A stretch of DNA of 64,000 nt from Zanthoxylum bungeanum. Lineage: Eukaryota > Streptophyta > Magnoliopsida > Sapindales > Rutaceae. Positions 37,279-48,571 of this stretch are shown one piece after another. A program made the translations under genes and the position numbers. Positions within the stretch are counted from its first letter, which is position 1; every line of letters starts with the position of its first letter. The stretch lies in assembly GCA_019454045.1 (NCBI GenBank), contig SKCR01038881.1:1-64000 (forward strand). The letters run 5' to 3'. The notes under the pieces were generated by a model. It worked only from the letters and a program-made list of their open reading frames with translations, searched no databases and was not told where the DNA came from.

Positions 37279-37293
37279 TGGTATCATAGCGAG
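37279..37293 (+). other. Element E primer-binding site (variant)
   Basis: TGGTATCATAGCGAG begins four bases after the LTR end. The first eight bases equal the tRNA-iMet complement. It then carries a TA like element B, and the following bases diverge. Confidence 0.7.
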
Positions 37294-38009
37294 TCTGATT
37301 CTAGGCCTCCATAAATGATTAGCTTATTTTATTCAATGTTTAATCATGTTTTCTTGACTTTATATATGCATTTTATGATCTAATTTGATTAGATTTAGGG
37401 TGTATGACACTTAATGGAATATCCCCGCTTAATAAGGTTTTAAAGTAACTAGTATTTGGAATACTTGTTTCTTGGTCCGTCTTGTCAATACAGTTTATAA
37501 ATATCTTTTCGTTGACTACATCCGAGACCGTGCCTCTGCTGTGAGGATGTAGCTGATAGAAATTTACTTATGCCGAATGTATATTTGATACTAGATAAAT
37601 TCAAGCGAACGCGGAATCCTGAACGTGCCCTAGCTGTCAGGGTTACGCAAGTAACTTGAGTTTATCATTGACAAGTTTAACCTTGGTACGTCTCCTTGTG
37701 GGCCTGCCTTCGCAGCGACAATGAGAAACGACCAGGACCGGAACCTCGGAGTCACTAGTGAGTGATTGACAATTAGTTGTCTACCTGTGATATACGTAGG
37801 CGAGACTGTGCCTCTGCTGTGAGTCGAAATATATTCATGGGGTCCTCTTCCCATTATGGAATTCGATTTAATTATTGAATTCTCGTCTTTTCGTTGGGGA
37901 TTACGGCATTACGTAAAAATAGTGGGAGGCACTGCTAAGTTTAAAATATTCCATAACTTAGGCAGTGTATGTTATTATGAAAATTGCCGCTTGTTTGTTT
38001 CCTTATTCT
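37294..38009 (+). other. Element E leader (untranslated)
   Basis: There is no coding sequence. Two copies of GTGCCTCTGCTGTGAG (about 37529 and 37808) lie 279 bases apart. AGTGGGAG at 37921-37928 is in the same relative place as in A, B and D. Element F is inserted at the right end. Confidence 0.65.
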
Positions 38010-38014
38010 ATAGT

Positions 38015-38554
38015 TGTAGACGCTGGTTTTCGCCCGAGGTCCACAATCGAGAATTTATAGTTGGGGGCGCTAGCGATCCTGCAAAACAAAGGTGTAGAGT
38101 GAGCGGGAGTACTGCCCACCGGTGTGGTGGGTGCCGGGGGCACTCCAACGCTCAAGTCAATGATGAAGACGAGCTGAAAGTATGGAAGAGCAAGGCTAGA
38201 GACTACCTTGATCCCCGTGGATTGCCGTGAGGGCGATAGATGAGAGATACTGGGAGCTCTCGAGAGGATCTCGTTGAGTTATCAGGGTTGGGCCTCCCCC
38301 CCGATGATTAAGACTTCTTTCCTCTATATGCACTTGAGAGATGTGCATATTTAATACACTAATTATCTGTCCGTTGGAGTCATTATAACTGATGACTTAA
38401 TGGCGGGTTTATGTCTGATAATTGATGGCTTAACGGTCATAGTGGAGATGGGCTCTGGGCTGGATTTTGATAATGGGCCTTGGACATTTGATTTCGTGGT
38501 TGGCCCAGAGGTGAAATGTCGGTCTTACCCTTGGGCCCAAATTTGGCCCGTACA
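38015..38554 (+). repeat. Element F 5' LTR
   Basis: The 540-bp LTR begins TGTAGACGCTGGTTTTCGCC and ends TTTGGCCCGTACA. It is near identical to 43508-44047. Confidence 0.96.
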
Positions 38555-38565
38555 GTTTGTCCCCT

Positions 38566-38600
38566 ACTCTCTAAGTCAAGGAGTCCTTGACTTGGAGAGT
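38566..38600 (+). other. 35-base palindrome just after the F 5' LTR
   Basis: The 17-base arms ACTCTCTAAGTCAAGGA and TCCTTGACTTGGAGAGT are complementary except for one T-G pair and are separated by a single G. It starts 12 bases after the LTR end, where the primer site and RNA-packaging signals are expected. I recognise no tRNA primer site here. Confidence 0.85.
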
Positions 38601-38689
38601 ACTTGACGCGTGTGTCGCTTGTGACGAGGCCATAGTATGTTGGCGTACTCGAGCGTTGATGCTGCCTATTGACTGAATCAAACGAATGT

Positions 38690-40370
38690 AAAGTTATGAG
38701 CTTGACTCTACATGAGCCATTGGGGAAATATCCAACCGATTGAACCAGATGAAGGTCAAGATATCAGTAATACAACATGTGTATCCCAAGTGTACAACTT
38801 GACTCGACATGAGTCCATGAGGGATGTCTCTGGTCGACTGAACTTGATGAGTCCATGAAGGTATAATTCATACAATATGTGTAATCCATGTCTACAACTT
38901 GACTCGGCATGAGTCTATGGGGGATGTCCCCGGTCGACTGGACTTGATGAGTCCAGGAAGGTATAATTCATACGACATGTGTAATCCATGTCTACAAATT
39001 GACTCGACATGAGTCTATGGGCGATGTCCCCGGTCGACTGGACTTGATGAGTTCAGGAAGGTATAATTCATACGACATGTGTAATCCATGTCTACAAATT
39101 GACTCGACATGAGTCTATGGGGGATGTCCCCGGTCGACTGGACTTGATGAGTCCAATGAAGGTATAATTCATACGACATGTGTAATCCATGTCTACAAAT
39201 TGACTCGACATGAGTCTATGGGGGATGTCCCCGGTCGACTAAACCATATGAGAGTTCAGGAGTTTATTTGACTCGACATGAGTCCGTGGGGGATGTCCCC
39301 GGTTGACTGAACCATATGAGGGTTCAAGAGTTTATTTGACTCGACATGAGTCCGTGGGGATGTCCCCGGTCGACTGAACCATATGAGGGTTCATGAGTTT
39401 ATTTGACTCGACACGAGTCTATGGGGGATGTCCCCGGTCGACTGACTTGCTGAGGCCAGAAGGGTATACAACATGTGTATTCCATGTCTAATACTTGACT
39501 CGATATGAGTTTATAGGGGATGTCCCCGGTCCACTAAACCATATGAGGGTTCAGGAGTTTATTTGACTCGACACGAGTCCGTAGGGGATGTCCCCGGTCG
39601 ACTGACTTGCTGAGGCCAGAAGGGTATACAACATGTGTATTCCATGTCTAATACTTGACTCGATATGAGTTTATAGGGGATGTCCCCGGTCGACTAAACC
39701 ATATGAGGGTTCAGGAGTTTATTTGACTCGACACGAGTCCGTAGGGGATGTCCCCGGTCGACTGACTTGCTGAGGCCAGAAGGGTATACAACATGTGTAT
39801 TCCATGTCTAATACTTGACTCGATATGAGTTTATAGGGGATGTCCCCGGTCGACTAAACCATATGAGGGTTCAGGAGTTTATTTGACTCGACACGAGTCC
39901 GTAGGGGATGTCCCCGGTTGACTGAACCAGATGAGGTTCAGGGTGTAAGTCATACGACAAGTGTATGTCTACAACTTGACTCTACATGAGTCCATGGGGG
40001 ATGTCCCCGGTCGACTGAACCAGATGAGGTTCAGGGTGTAAGTCATACGACAAGTGTATGTCTACAACTTGACTCTACATGAGTCCATGGGGGATGTCCC
40101 CGGTCGACTGAACCATATGAGGGTTCAGGAGTTTATTTGACTCGACAAGAGTCAATGGGAATGTCCCCAGTCGTCTGGACTTGAAGAAGCCAGGAATATA
40201 CGTCATACGACATGAGTAGTTCATGTCTATAATTTGACTCGACATGAGTCTATGAGGGATGTCCCCAGTCGTCTGGACTTAAAGAAGCCAGGAATATATG
40301 TCATACGACATGAGTAGTTCACGTCTATAATTTGACTCGACATGAGTCTATGAGGGATGTCCCCATCCTT
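38690..40370 (+). repeat. Tandem array with GTCGACT and GATGTCCCC cores in F
   Basis: About 18-20 diverged units share GACTCGACATGAGTC, GGGGATGTCCCCGGTCGACT and a variable tail. The tail follows two patterns, one with GTATAATTCATACGACATGT and one with AACCATATGAGGGTTCA. Units are about 70-105 bp. A larger period of about 162 bp repeats three times at 39440-39860. No frame is open through the array. Confidence 0.92.
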
Positions 40371-41600
40371 CTAAACTAGTAATCAACCTCTTAAGCATTA
40401 GCCATCCATCCTCTAGCAGAACAACTTGATAATTATTTTCACGTCGTACATGCGACTGTTCACGTAGAGCAGTCAGATGCTCCATATTCCTCAAACGAGG
40501 ACCCAGCCGAACAGCGCATTGCCCCACACACACCTAAGAAGAATTTGCCTCTGCTCCAGACGACAACTCGGTACTTGCAAATTCTCAGTTTGTCACATAG
40601 CTTGTGAGGTCCTTCCAGTTGAGCATATGAAGGGTAATAAAGCATCCACTAGGCCAGCAGCTCCCCCTTCTTAGACCAAACGGGCTACTCTTCCACAAGC
40701 GACAAGTATAATTATGGACCCTCCAGGCTCATCCCTCACGTAGACAATGCCAATCGTGTTTATTCCTCAGATTTAGATACAAGGCAATTATTATTTGGCT
40801 TTACGGCTATCATACTTACAGACAATAAGGAGTAGATTAAGAGAGATCAAAGAACTTCAGGAAGAAGCGCATGAAGGTGATAATGGTGATGAGTGTGAAG
40901 CACTTCTGTATGAAGATGGGGCTATTGATTATGAACCTGTGGATTTTGATAATGAGGGCTTACCGTGGATCCCTTCAGAGCCAGATGACGAAGATGATGA
41001 GAGAAGTTATTCTGCATTTGGCTGAACCAAGAACAAGTCCCAAGGGTCGAAAGTAACAAAGAAAAGAAAATAGAAGACACCATTCTTTTGCTAATAGTCT
41101 TAGCCCGCCATGAAAATTAAAAGCAAACAAGGCCCAAGACAGAAACAAAACAACAAAGCTGGTAGCAAATCCAAAATGAATCCATTATTCAAAAATTAGG
41201 TCATGCGACTAAACAAAGCTCAGCCACTATCAAACTCCATTCCATGCGTAAAGCCCAGCCTACTATCAAGGCTAGCACACATATGGCTTTGGAAATTAAT
41301 AAAGCTTTCGAGCCCAAGAGTTATGCCCAAGCTTCCATACGACAATAACAATATGGTCGAATAAAAATAAGTAGATCAACACATGCATGAAACCATACAA
41401 AACTACCAAAAAGCAAAGGACAAATACCAATCTCCACGCGCAAAAGGCCAAGAAGCTAAGGCCATTGTGATCCCACATATATGAAGCTACACAAAAATTA
41501 CCAAAAAGAAAAGGACGAACAGTAGCCTCCACACACATTGATTCTCCAGCTGCCAAAATGTCGGATGGAGCGTGAACCATATGGATGAGTCGCGCACGCT
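40371..41600 (+). other. Element F internal region with a small acidic ORF
   Basis: There are no retrotransposon domains. An open stretch at 40795-41025 has 76 codons and no ATG (it opens with TTG, after a TAG at 40774). It encodes a basic helix-like part, then a very acidic tail with EPDDEDDE. I do not recognise the protein. It may be a remnant of gag or a captured host exon. The rest is unassigned. Confidence 0.45.
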
Positions 41601-43485
41601 AGCTAAAGAAAGTGCAAGACCCATGTTTGTTGATGATAAACTACCCAATGTTCCAACACATAATAGGTGTTCTCGGACTCTCCATGTTATCATATGAGCT
41701 GTGTCGAATGGCACAATTTCCCAATCCACTGGAGAGGATTCACATTTCGGGATACACGCATATCGATTGCAGGATATTCACGTTGCTTAATTCATACATG
41801 TCGGCCAGACGCATGCGCGTTGGCTGGAAGCATGTACGTGTAATTGTAGCTATGTTCCTTTTATTTTCCATTGTTTTTGCTAACTCTCGGCAGTCTGGAT
41901 GGTTTCCCAATCGATGTGGGATTGCCATAAATATTTTTATTTTTTTTTTTTGGCTGGGCTGGCACGCTTGGTTGGTCTGATGCTGTAATGGGCCATCATT
42001 TCTATGTCATAGGCTACAGAATTGGGCCTATCTTGGGTTGAATTTGGGTTACACTGCTCGGCTGGTTCAAATGAGTGACTTGGGCTTGCGAATGGGGCTT
42101 TGTCTCGATTTGAGGCTTTTGTTTTTTTGAGTGGTTTGCAGTGTCGTTTCGTGGGCTGGAGCTTTGCTTATTATCTAGGCTTTCTTGCATTTCCATTTTC
42201 CTGTTTATGGGCTTCGTATGATCCACTCACTTATGTCCTTTTTTTTTTACTCTATATGGCCACATTTTCTCTTTTCTCGGGCCTCTAAGTGATTTGGATG
42301 ATGGGGTTGTTTATTTGAGCTCGATGAGATTTTGGTTGAATGGGTTAAGTTTTGGCTCGACTTGCAGCCTTTTATTTTCTTTTGTGCATGATACCAAATA
42401 GCTCAAGCAGCACGCCACCACGCCTTTACGAGCAGTCGACAGGACCCAAGAAAGTGTTCATTCTACCTCACCATATGTAGGTTTTATGGGAATCTACAGT
42501 TGACCGGACCTGATTCATGTGACGACGAATGGACTGGATAAAGATCCACTAGGGAACTCATTTAATCTAGTAGACCTGATAAAGGCATAAGAGAGTCTCC
42601 ATTCTAGGGAACTTCATTCTACAAGTCTCTTACAAAGGTATGGCCCTAAAGAAGATTCATAAGTACGGTCGACTGGACCCGGTGAAGGTCCAACAAGGTC
42701 TCCACTCCCCACTCTACAAGACATAACAGAGGTGGATTGGACCTGACTAAGGCCTATAAAATTCTTCATTCTACTAGATATGACAAAGATTTTCCTACGT
42801 AGTCTGGAACTAATAACATTTCATATAGAAAATAAGAAACAATCATTTCGTGTCGACCGGAGGAGATGACTAACCTTTCATGTTTTCTGTAAGAGATGGC
42901 AATCTTGATAATTCTCCAACGTAGTCTGGAAGAGATGACAATCTAAATATGTATTCTAGAGTTGGTAGCAATTCATCCATGTTGTATGGAGAATATGGCT
43001 ACCCTTCTATGTCGTTGGGAGCTGATGATTTGAAGGAAATGTATATCCAATATTATCCCGACTCGACTTTCTTTATTGACTTCAAGTGGATTGGAGTGAA
43101 TTGCTCCTTTTCACTTCTGTATTTTATTTCGCACGGAAAACGTGACATATTGCGAAAGGTCGGCTGGAGAAATACAGTTTCTTCTTTGGTTATTTAATGG
43201 ATGATCGTATGATGGTGGATTTTCGCTTGCCCCATTGTTGAATGCTTCTAAGAGATCAGATCACGTTTTTAGGATTGTCGAGGTGACTTGTAGCCTCGGT
43301 ACTTTTGGAGATTGAAGGAATGTGTTCCAATGTTTGTGATTATCTTTAGAGGAAGGTTAATTTGGTGATCATAAAGACCTGGGGTCTGCTCGTTGCATGA
43401 CGCCATATAAGTATGAGAGTTTGAAAGAATCGTAGATGGAGAGATCTTTGCTATGGAGAGATCTTTGCATGCTATGAATCGCTAA
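41601..43485 (+). other. Element F internal region, unrecognised
   Basis: No significant ORF was found. Much of 41900-42350 is rich in TGGGCT and GGGCCT words. From about 42430 to 42990, degenerate GTCGAC, CTGGA and GGTCC words resemble the array at 38690-40370 and the relic at 48572-49656. A sequence identical to the plant snRNA upstream element occurs on the minus strand at 41912-41922, without an snRNA next to it. Confidence 0.45.
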
Positions 43486-43507
43486 GACCCCACGGTGGGC
43501 GCCAAAT
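43486..43507 (+). other. Element F polypurine-like tract
   Basis: CCCCACGGTGGGCGCCAAAT lies directly before the 3' LTR. The GGTGGGCGCC form is widespread before the 3' LTR of Tat/Athila-type plant elements. Confidence 0.65.
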
Positions 43508-44047
43508 TGTAGACGCTGGTTTTCGCCCGAGGTCCACAATCGAGAATTTGTAGTTGGGGGCGCTAGCGATCCTGCAAAACAAAGGTGTAGAGTGAGCGGG
43601 AGTACTGCCCACCGGTGTGGTGGGTGCCGGGGGCACTCCAACGCTCAAGTCAATGATGAAGACGAGCTGAAAGTATGGAAGAGCAAGGCTAGAGACTACC
43701 TTGATCCCCGTGGATTGCCGTGAGGGCGATAGATGAGAGATACTGGGAGCTCTCGAGAGGATCTCGTTGAGTTATCAGGGTTGGGCCTCCCCCCCGATGA
43801 TTAAGACTTCTTTCCTCTATATGCACTTGAGAGATGTGCATATTTAATACATTAATTATCTGTCCGTTGGAGTCATTATAACTGATGACTTAATGGCGGG
43901 TTTATGTCTGATAACTGATGGCTTAACGGTCATAGTGGAGATGGGCTCTGGGCTGGATTTTGATAATGGGCCTTGGACATTTGATTTCGTGGTTGGCCCA
44001 GAGGTGAAATGTCGGTCTTACCCTTGGGCCCAAATTTGGCCCGTACA
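43508..44047 (+). repeat. Element F 3' LTR
   Basis: The 540-bp LTR is the partner of 38015-38554 and is followed by the ATAGT duplication. Confidence 0.96.
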
Positions 44048-44052
44048 ATAGT

Positions 44053-47000
44053 AGATAGAATTAAACTTTTATTTACTGCACACATATTTTGATATGTTAT
44101 CTGACTAGACTCTTGGTTGCAGTTATTCTAGAATAGGTTCTAGATACTAATAGACTAGGATATTATTAGATTAGTCTAAACCATCGGGAACTGTTGTTCC
44201 GATTTTCTTGAAAAATAAAGATGGTTAATGACTTAGTTTCTAAGTCACAACAGATAATCTAGATAGATATCCCTTTTAGGATATAATACTTTAGAGAGAA
44301 TAGTTTCTTATGCAGTAAGAATTGACTTGAATTAGTTCATGTCTCGAGATTCTTGACTGGCATTTAGAAAGCCCTATTAGGTATTTGTTTATCTAGTAAT
44401 GACGTTTCTAAGCTTTAATTACCTTTAGAGGTAATGTGTCTAACACAATTTGCTAATAAGTTATTTACAATTGTTGTGAATAGTTGAATGCAAATAGTAA
44501 AGCTAAAGAAAGGAGATGCATATATTTATGTATAGAAAATATCGATTTTCACAATACTACAACTATAGGTATTGGATACCAGATCTCCGTCTACTTATTG
44601 AAATATTGGTTAACGATTGTTTTGATATTTGATATCGGAACTTGCGACTATTGGATAGTCACTTGTTCTTTATAAACAATTGTTACATATTTTATAATAA
44701 CTAGTAGTGTCATTGACGTAGAGATAAACATTAAGAAAAATTATTCGGTAAAGTAAATAATTTAGAACGGTGCTTTATGAATTTAATCACTTAAGTATTG
44801 GATGCTCAATCCGTATGGTAAATGATGGTTTGATACTAGATCACACCACACATCCTTGTCCATTTAATGAATATTGTATTCAGGAAAGTGATTAAGATCT
44901 CGTTTAACCAATGATTGTCATTGGACCACCAAATTTATTTAACTGATACATTGGATGTATGTAGTTTAATAAATAATAATTGCTTAAGGTAGTTTTCTTT
45001 ATTTCGTAACTTAGTTGATGAATTGTCATAACTTAGTTACGTGTTTCTGAAGGACACACATATTGAAAGTCTTGAAAGTATCAAGAACTTTCAATCTGTT
45101 CTAATGAAACGAAGATTGAACATTTTTGACTTGTTCAAATATATTCAATCTAAAGTATTTTGAAAACTTGATCCTTAAAATTCATTACATGTCTTTGAAC
45201 TGTTCAAATATCTTTGATACGATCAAACATTTGAATTTAAAGCAATTAGTTCTAAGGTTATACAGTGAATATGATTCATATTCAATATTATTCTTCCACG
45301 ATTCCATCTTGATGGAATTGAGTAGTGGGAGAAATTGAATCTTATATGATTTGATTCGTTTGATATTGAATGTTACCGAATTAGTTTCAATACTCTTGGG
45401 GTTATACTCCAGTAACACTAATTCATCTCTTTAATTATGTTCCATTATTTTCTACAGTTGCATATATGATATGTATAGGTAGAAAATTTGAATCTTGAAA
45501 AGTTTGAGATTTCAATCTTTCTTTTTATATAATAGTTATATAATGGAAATTACTTACACATCGGAGGTATAAGTAAAAGTTTATCGTTTATTCTGTTTAA
45601 TAGAATATTGTATTCTATTTAATAGAATATTGTATTCTATTTAATAGAATATCTTTCCTACGATTCTAAGTAATAAAATCGTTTTATTACTTGGTGTGTA
45701 ACATCAGATGTTAACTATTGTAGAAAAGACTTGACTTATTGGAGTCAAATGTGAGAATGATAAATTATTAATGGAACTACGTAATTAATAAGATGAAACA
45801 ACCCTTATACATCTTCCGTACAAGTCCAATAGGATAACAGAATCATTCACGAGTATTTGATACTTAATGGTTCCGTTGTTTTCTTACTGAAGAAAAATTA
45901 TCCTATAAACTTATAATGGAAGCGATATTTGATATCGATTCTGGAAGTTCACCATTGAACCATAGATCTAAGATTGTTCATAGCTTACTACGATCAAGTT
46001 TTGAACTTGATTACGCTTTCATTATGAATTAGTTCATGAATGTGCTAATTGTTTGCGCAGCGAAAGCATATGAGCTTATTAAAGGTTTGACCTTTACAAT
46101 ATGACAGTGAGAAAAGTTATACTCAGCAATCTATTGTAGATTCTGAGAAAACTTATCTCTAGTCACGCTAATTGAACAATTAAAGATATATTGGTTAATG
46201 TTGATAATAAACTGTATATTTTAGTTAAAGAATGCAAAGTGGCGTTTTTGGATGACTTATTCAGATAAGAGATCAGTTGTGATTTCCTTATTTGAAGAGT
46301 TCATTCTGAAATGGCCCTAGAGTTTGTGTTCTGTTGAGATCGCAGTTTAGTGTGCTAGCTTACAGAGCCTATTGTAGACTCGGATAAGTCTTCAGAAAAA
46401 ATGTGTTCTATATTTTTGATATCGTCAAATTGTCTGATCTTGTCAAAGTATATAGAATACATATGTGATAAAAGGGTTAGTGGGAGCGTACATATTACTT
46501 TCTAGTGTTATATATCTTAACGACATTGTCATTATTATAGTAATAATGAGATGTTTGTGAGGTAAAATATTTACCTAAGTCTTCTTTACTCCGTGAAAGC
46601 AGTGGGAGTAGTCTTTGTTATATTTGATATAAAGTTTTATATAAGATATAAAACCAAGAGACTTGTGAGATACTCCTATTATTCGTACATTAGATATGAT
46701 CTAATAAAGGACATAACAAGGCTATCTGTATGACAGTTAGTATAACTGTTCGATAGTTAGTATGTCTTATACTAGTATTCATCTTTCGTAAAGGATGATT
46801 CCTTTTTCGAAAGAAATATTGATTAGAATGTCTAAACAATATTATGTATCATTTGATGATGACATAATGAATACTTTATTATGTGCGATTATCGATGTCG
46901 ATTTAATCGTAATTGTTACGAGTTATTTTGACATCCTATAGACCATATGATGGATCTTGAAACACGTTCTTTGTGATCTTTGAGATATTAAGAACGAGTT

Positions 47001-47510
47001 TCTAATTCATGGAGAATATAATCTGCAACCATTAGGGTCATATTAGTTTTGAGACTAATTATGACGTTAGACAGTCTACGTCATAAAGAGTCACAAAAGA
47101 TGCAGTGGGAGTGTCACGAAAGATTCTACTTTTATAGTGGAATTAAATGCAACTTATAAAGTATTGACTTATGAAGTTGCATAGTGACATTATAAAATAG
47201 AAGTTTTGAATTATTATTGTGCTTGCGGTTGTCTTCATAGTATTTTGGATTTGATCCTTAAATACTTGACAACTCAGTAGCTGTAGCACAATACTGATGT
47301 AGCATCAGAGTCATATTAATGTATAATCTAGATTCTACAAAATATGAATGATGCTGACTATGGGAAACGATGGAGTTTGTTTGACAAACTCATATGTCAT
47401 AGCGGACTTGTTTTTGTTGCCTACCTCTTAAGTACTGGGTGAGCTTTTGAGGGTCATGTGCATACGATGCACATTGAGATGGGTATATGATACCGTGGAT
47501 TGACACTAGA
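44053..47510 (+). pseudogene. Element E Gag-Pol relic, strongly decayed
   Basis: Only scraps are readable. A protease-like FDIGTCDYWIVTCSL is near 44630. RT scraps include RVSGSVHITF followed by VLYI and DIVII near 46475-46535, where YVDD would be. IMNTLLCAI and DVDLIV (46868-46905) correspond to the SIMYAMLC-RPDVSYA block. FEGHVHTMHIEMG (47448-47487) is the RNase H end. The region is shorter than the matching part of B and full of stops. AGTGGGAG is kept at 45324, 46479, 46601 and 47104. The identification rests on order and local similarity. Confidence 0.6.
45589..45653. repeat. Three copies of a 22-bp palindromic unit
   Basis: TATTCTATTTAATAGAATAT with TTG joins three near-identical copies (the first with one change). 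Each unit is close to its own reverse complement, so it can form a hairpin. It lies inside the decayed pol of E. Confidence 0.85.
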
Positions 47511-47525
47511 GCAAGTGGGAGAAAT
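47511..47525 (+). other. Element E polypurine tract
   Basis: GCAAGTGGGAGAAAT directly precedes the 3' LTR. The same AGTGGGAGAAATTG occurs at 45324-45337 inside the element. Confidence 0.85.
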
Positions 47526-48571
47526 TGTTGGGGTTGGTGCTTAGAGTGCCAATCCGGACCGTATTTATGTTTGATTCATGAATACAAACATCTCTTTATT
47601 CCATAATATTACTTATTTATGGTTGCACCTCTTGTTCTTATATACGTATTCGATCTGATTACGATTAGATTGAAACTAAATGTGGTTTAGTGATATGTAC
47701 ATATTAGACAAAGGCCCGATAATATATAATGCAGTACACAGTTACAAAGTTAGTTTGTAATTGACATTGGGAAGTGTCACTGCTATATGATTATTATCAA
47801 ACATAGTTCCTGGTCAAGATTTGCTAACACGGGTCGGTTAGTCAAATACGTTGAGACCAGTACATGTCGTATATCGAGACTTTGTCCGATGGTTTATCCC
47901 AATGAACCATGAGTCTATGGAGACTCGTATAGACGTGTAGGTGTTTATAGTGGATAAACACTGAACGGCTCACCGAAGATTCTTAATGGATGGTACACCA
48001 AAGTCAATAAGAATCTTCTCAGGTTGAGTAGCATAGTGGTCCTTCGACTTGAGACACCACTGTGGATGTATGAGACATCCTCCACACTTAGATGGCAGTC
48101 ACGTCACCGATCTATTTAGATCAGACCTCCGCCTGTTCGTTGGGTGTGGATCGATCCTCAGGATATCCTGTGTGTGTCAAGATAGGATCCGTCAGTTCTA
48201 TGTACAGAGCATAGGTAGTCCATATATATTTAGCAGTCTGTTAAATCTGTGGCCACAGTATACATCGGAAGTAAGTTTCGAGTGTTATTTAGAGATTGCT
48301 AATAGATACGTCGACGAGATAATACCTATAGAGATTTGACGTTTACATCTATATCTCTGGGATTATCTGGATACCTGTGACGGAGGGATTATACGTATGC
48401 AATGACCTCGACCTGTATGATTCAGCTAGTTAATCCGCGATCGTTATAATCTACGGGTGGATAGATTATGGACATGAAATTGGATTTCGTGACGGATATA
48501 CCTGAATCTAGAGAGTCTCAATAATGAAACATACTCGTAGAGCACTAGAGCAACATTTATGAATAATGATG
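47526..48571 (+). repeat. Element E 3' LTR, truncated
   Basis: It matches 34656-35701 with about 21 differences, then stops abruptly after GAATAATGATG. The remaining about 1.57 kb of the LTR is missing. Confidence 0.92.

Larger units (their letters stand above)
38015..44047 (+). mobile_element. Element F: young coding-less LTR element (LARD-type)
   Basis: The two 540-bp LTRs (TGTAGACG...CCCGTACA) differ at 3 positions by eye. The ATAGT duplication is at 38010-38014 and 44048-44052. The internal 4,953 bp has no gag or pol. It holds a 35-base palindrome, a long tandem array and sequence I do not recognise. The GGTGGGCGCCAAAT stretch before the 3' LTR is typical of Ty3 Tat/Athila-type elements and sets the orientation. 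It was presumably mobilised by an autonomous relative. Confidence 0.95.
34656..48571 (+). mobile_element. Element E: Copia-derived, coding region decayed, 3' LTR truncated
   Basis: The 5' LTR (34656-37275), primer site and leader are followed by element F, then a ruined gag-pol (44053-47510), a polypurine tract and a partial 3' LTR (47526-48571). The shared LTR part has about 21 differences in 1,045 bases (about 98 percent identity). The pol has no ORF over 100 codons. The left flank is TTAAG. The matching right copy is lost with the LTR end, so the insertion cannot be confirmed by a target duplication. Confidence 0.88.

Noticed and set aside
37856..38230. 124-codon ORF across the E/F junction
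   Set aside because: It crosses the LTR boundary and target duplication of element F, so it is a chance chimera.
41612..41980. 122-codon ORF inside element F with a hydrophobic C-terminus
   Set aside because: Composition follows a poly-T tract, with no recognisable domain and no support for a gene. I left it as unassigned.
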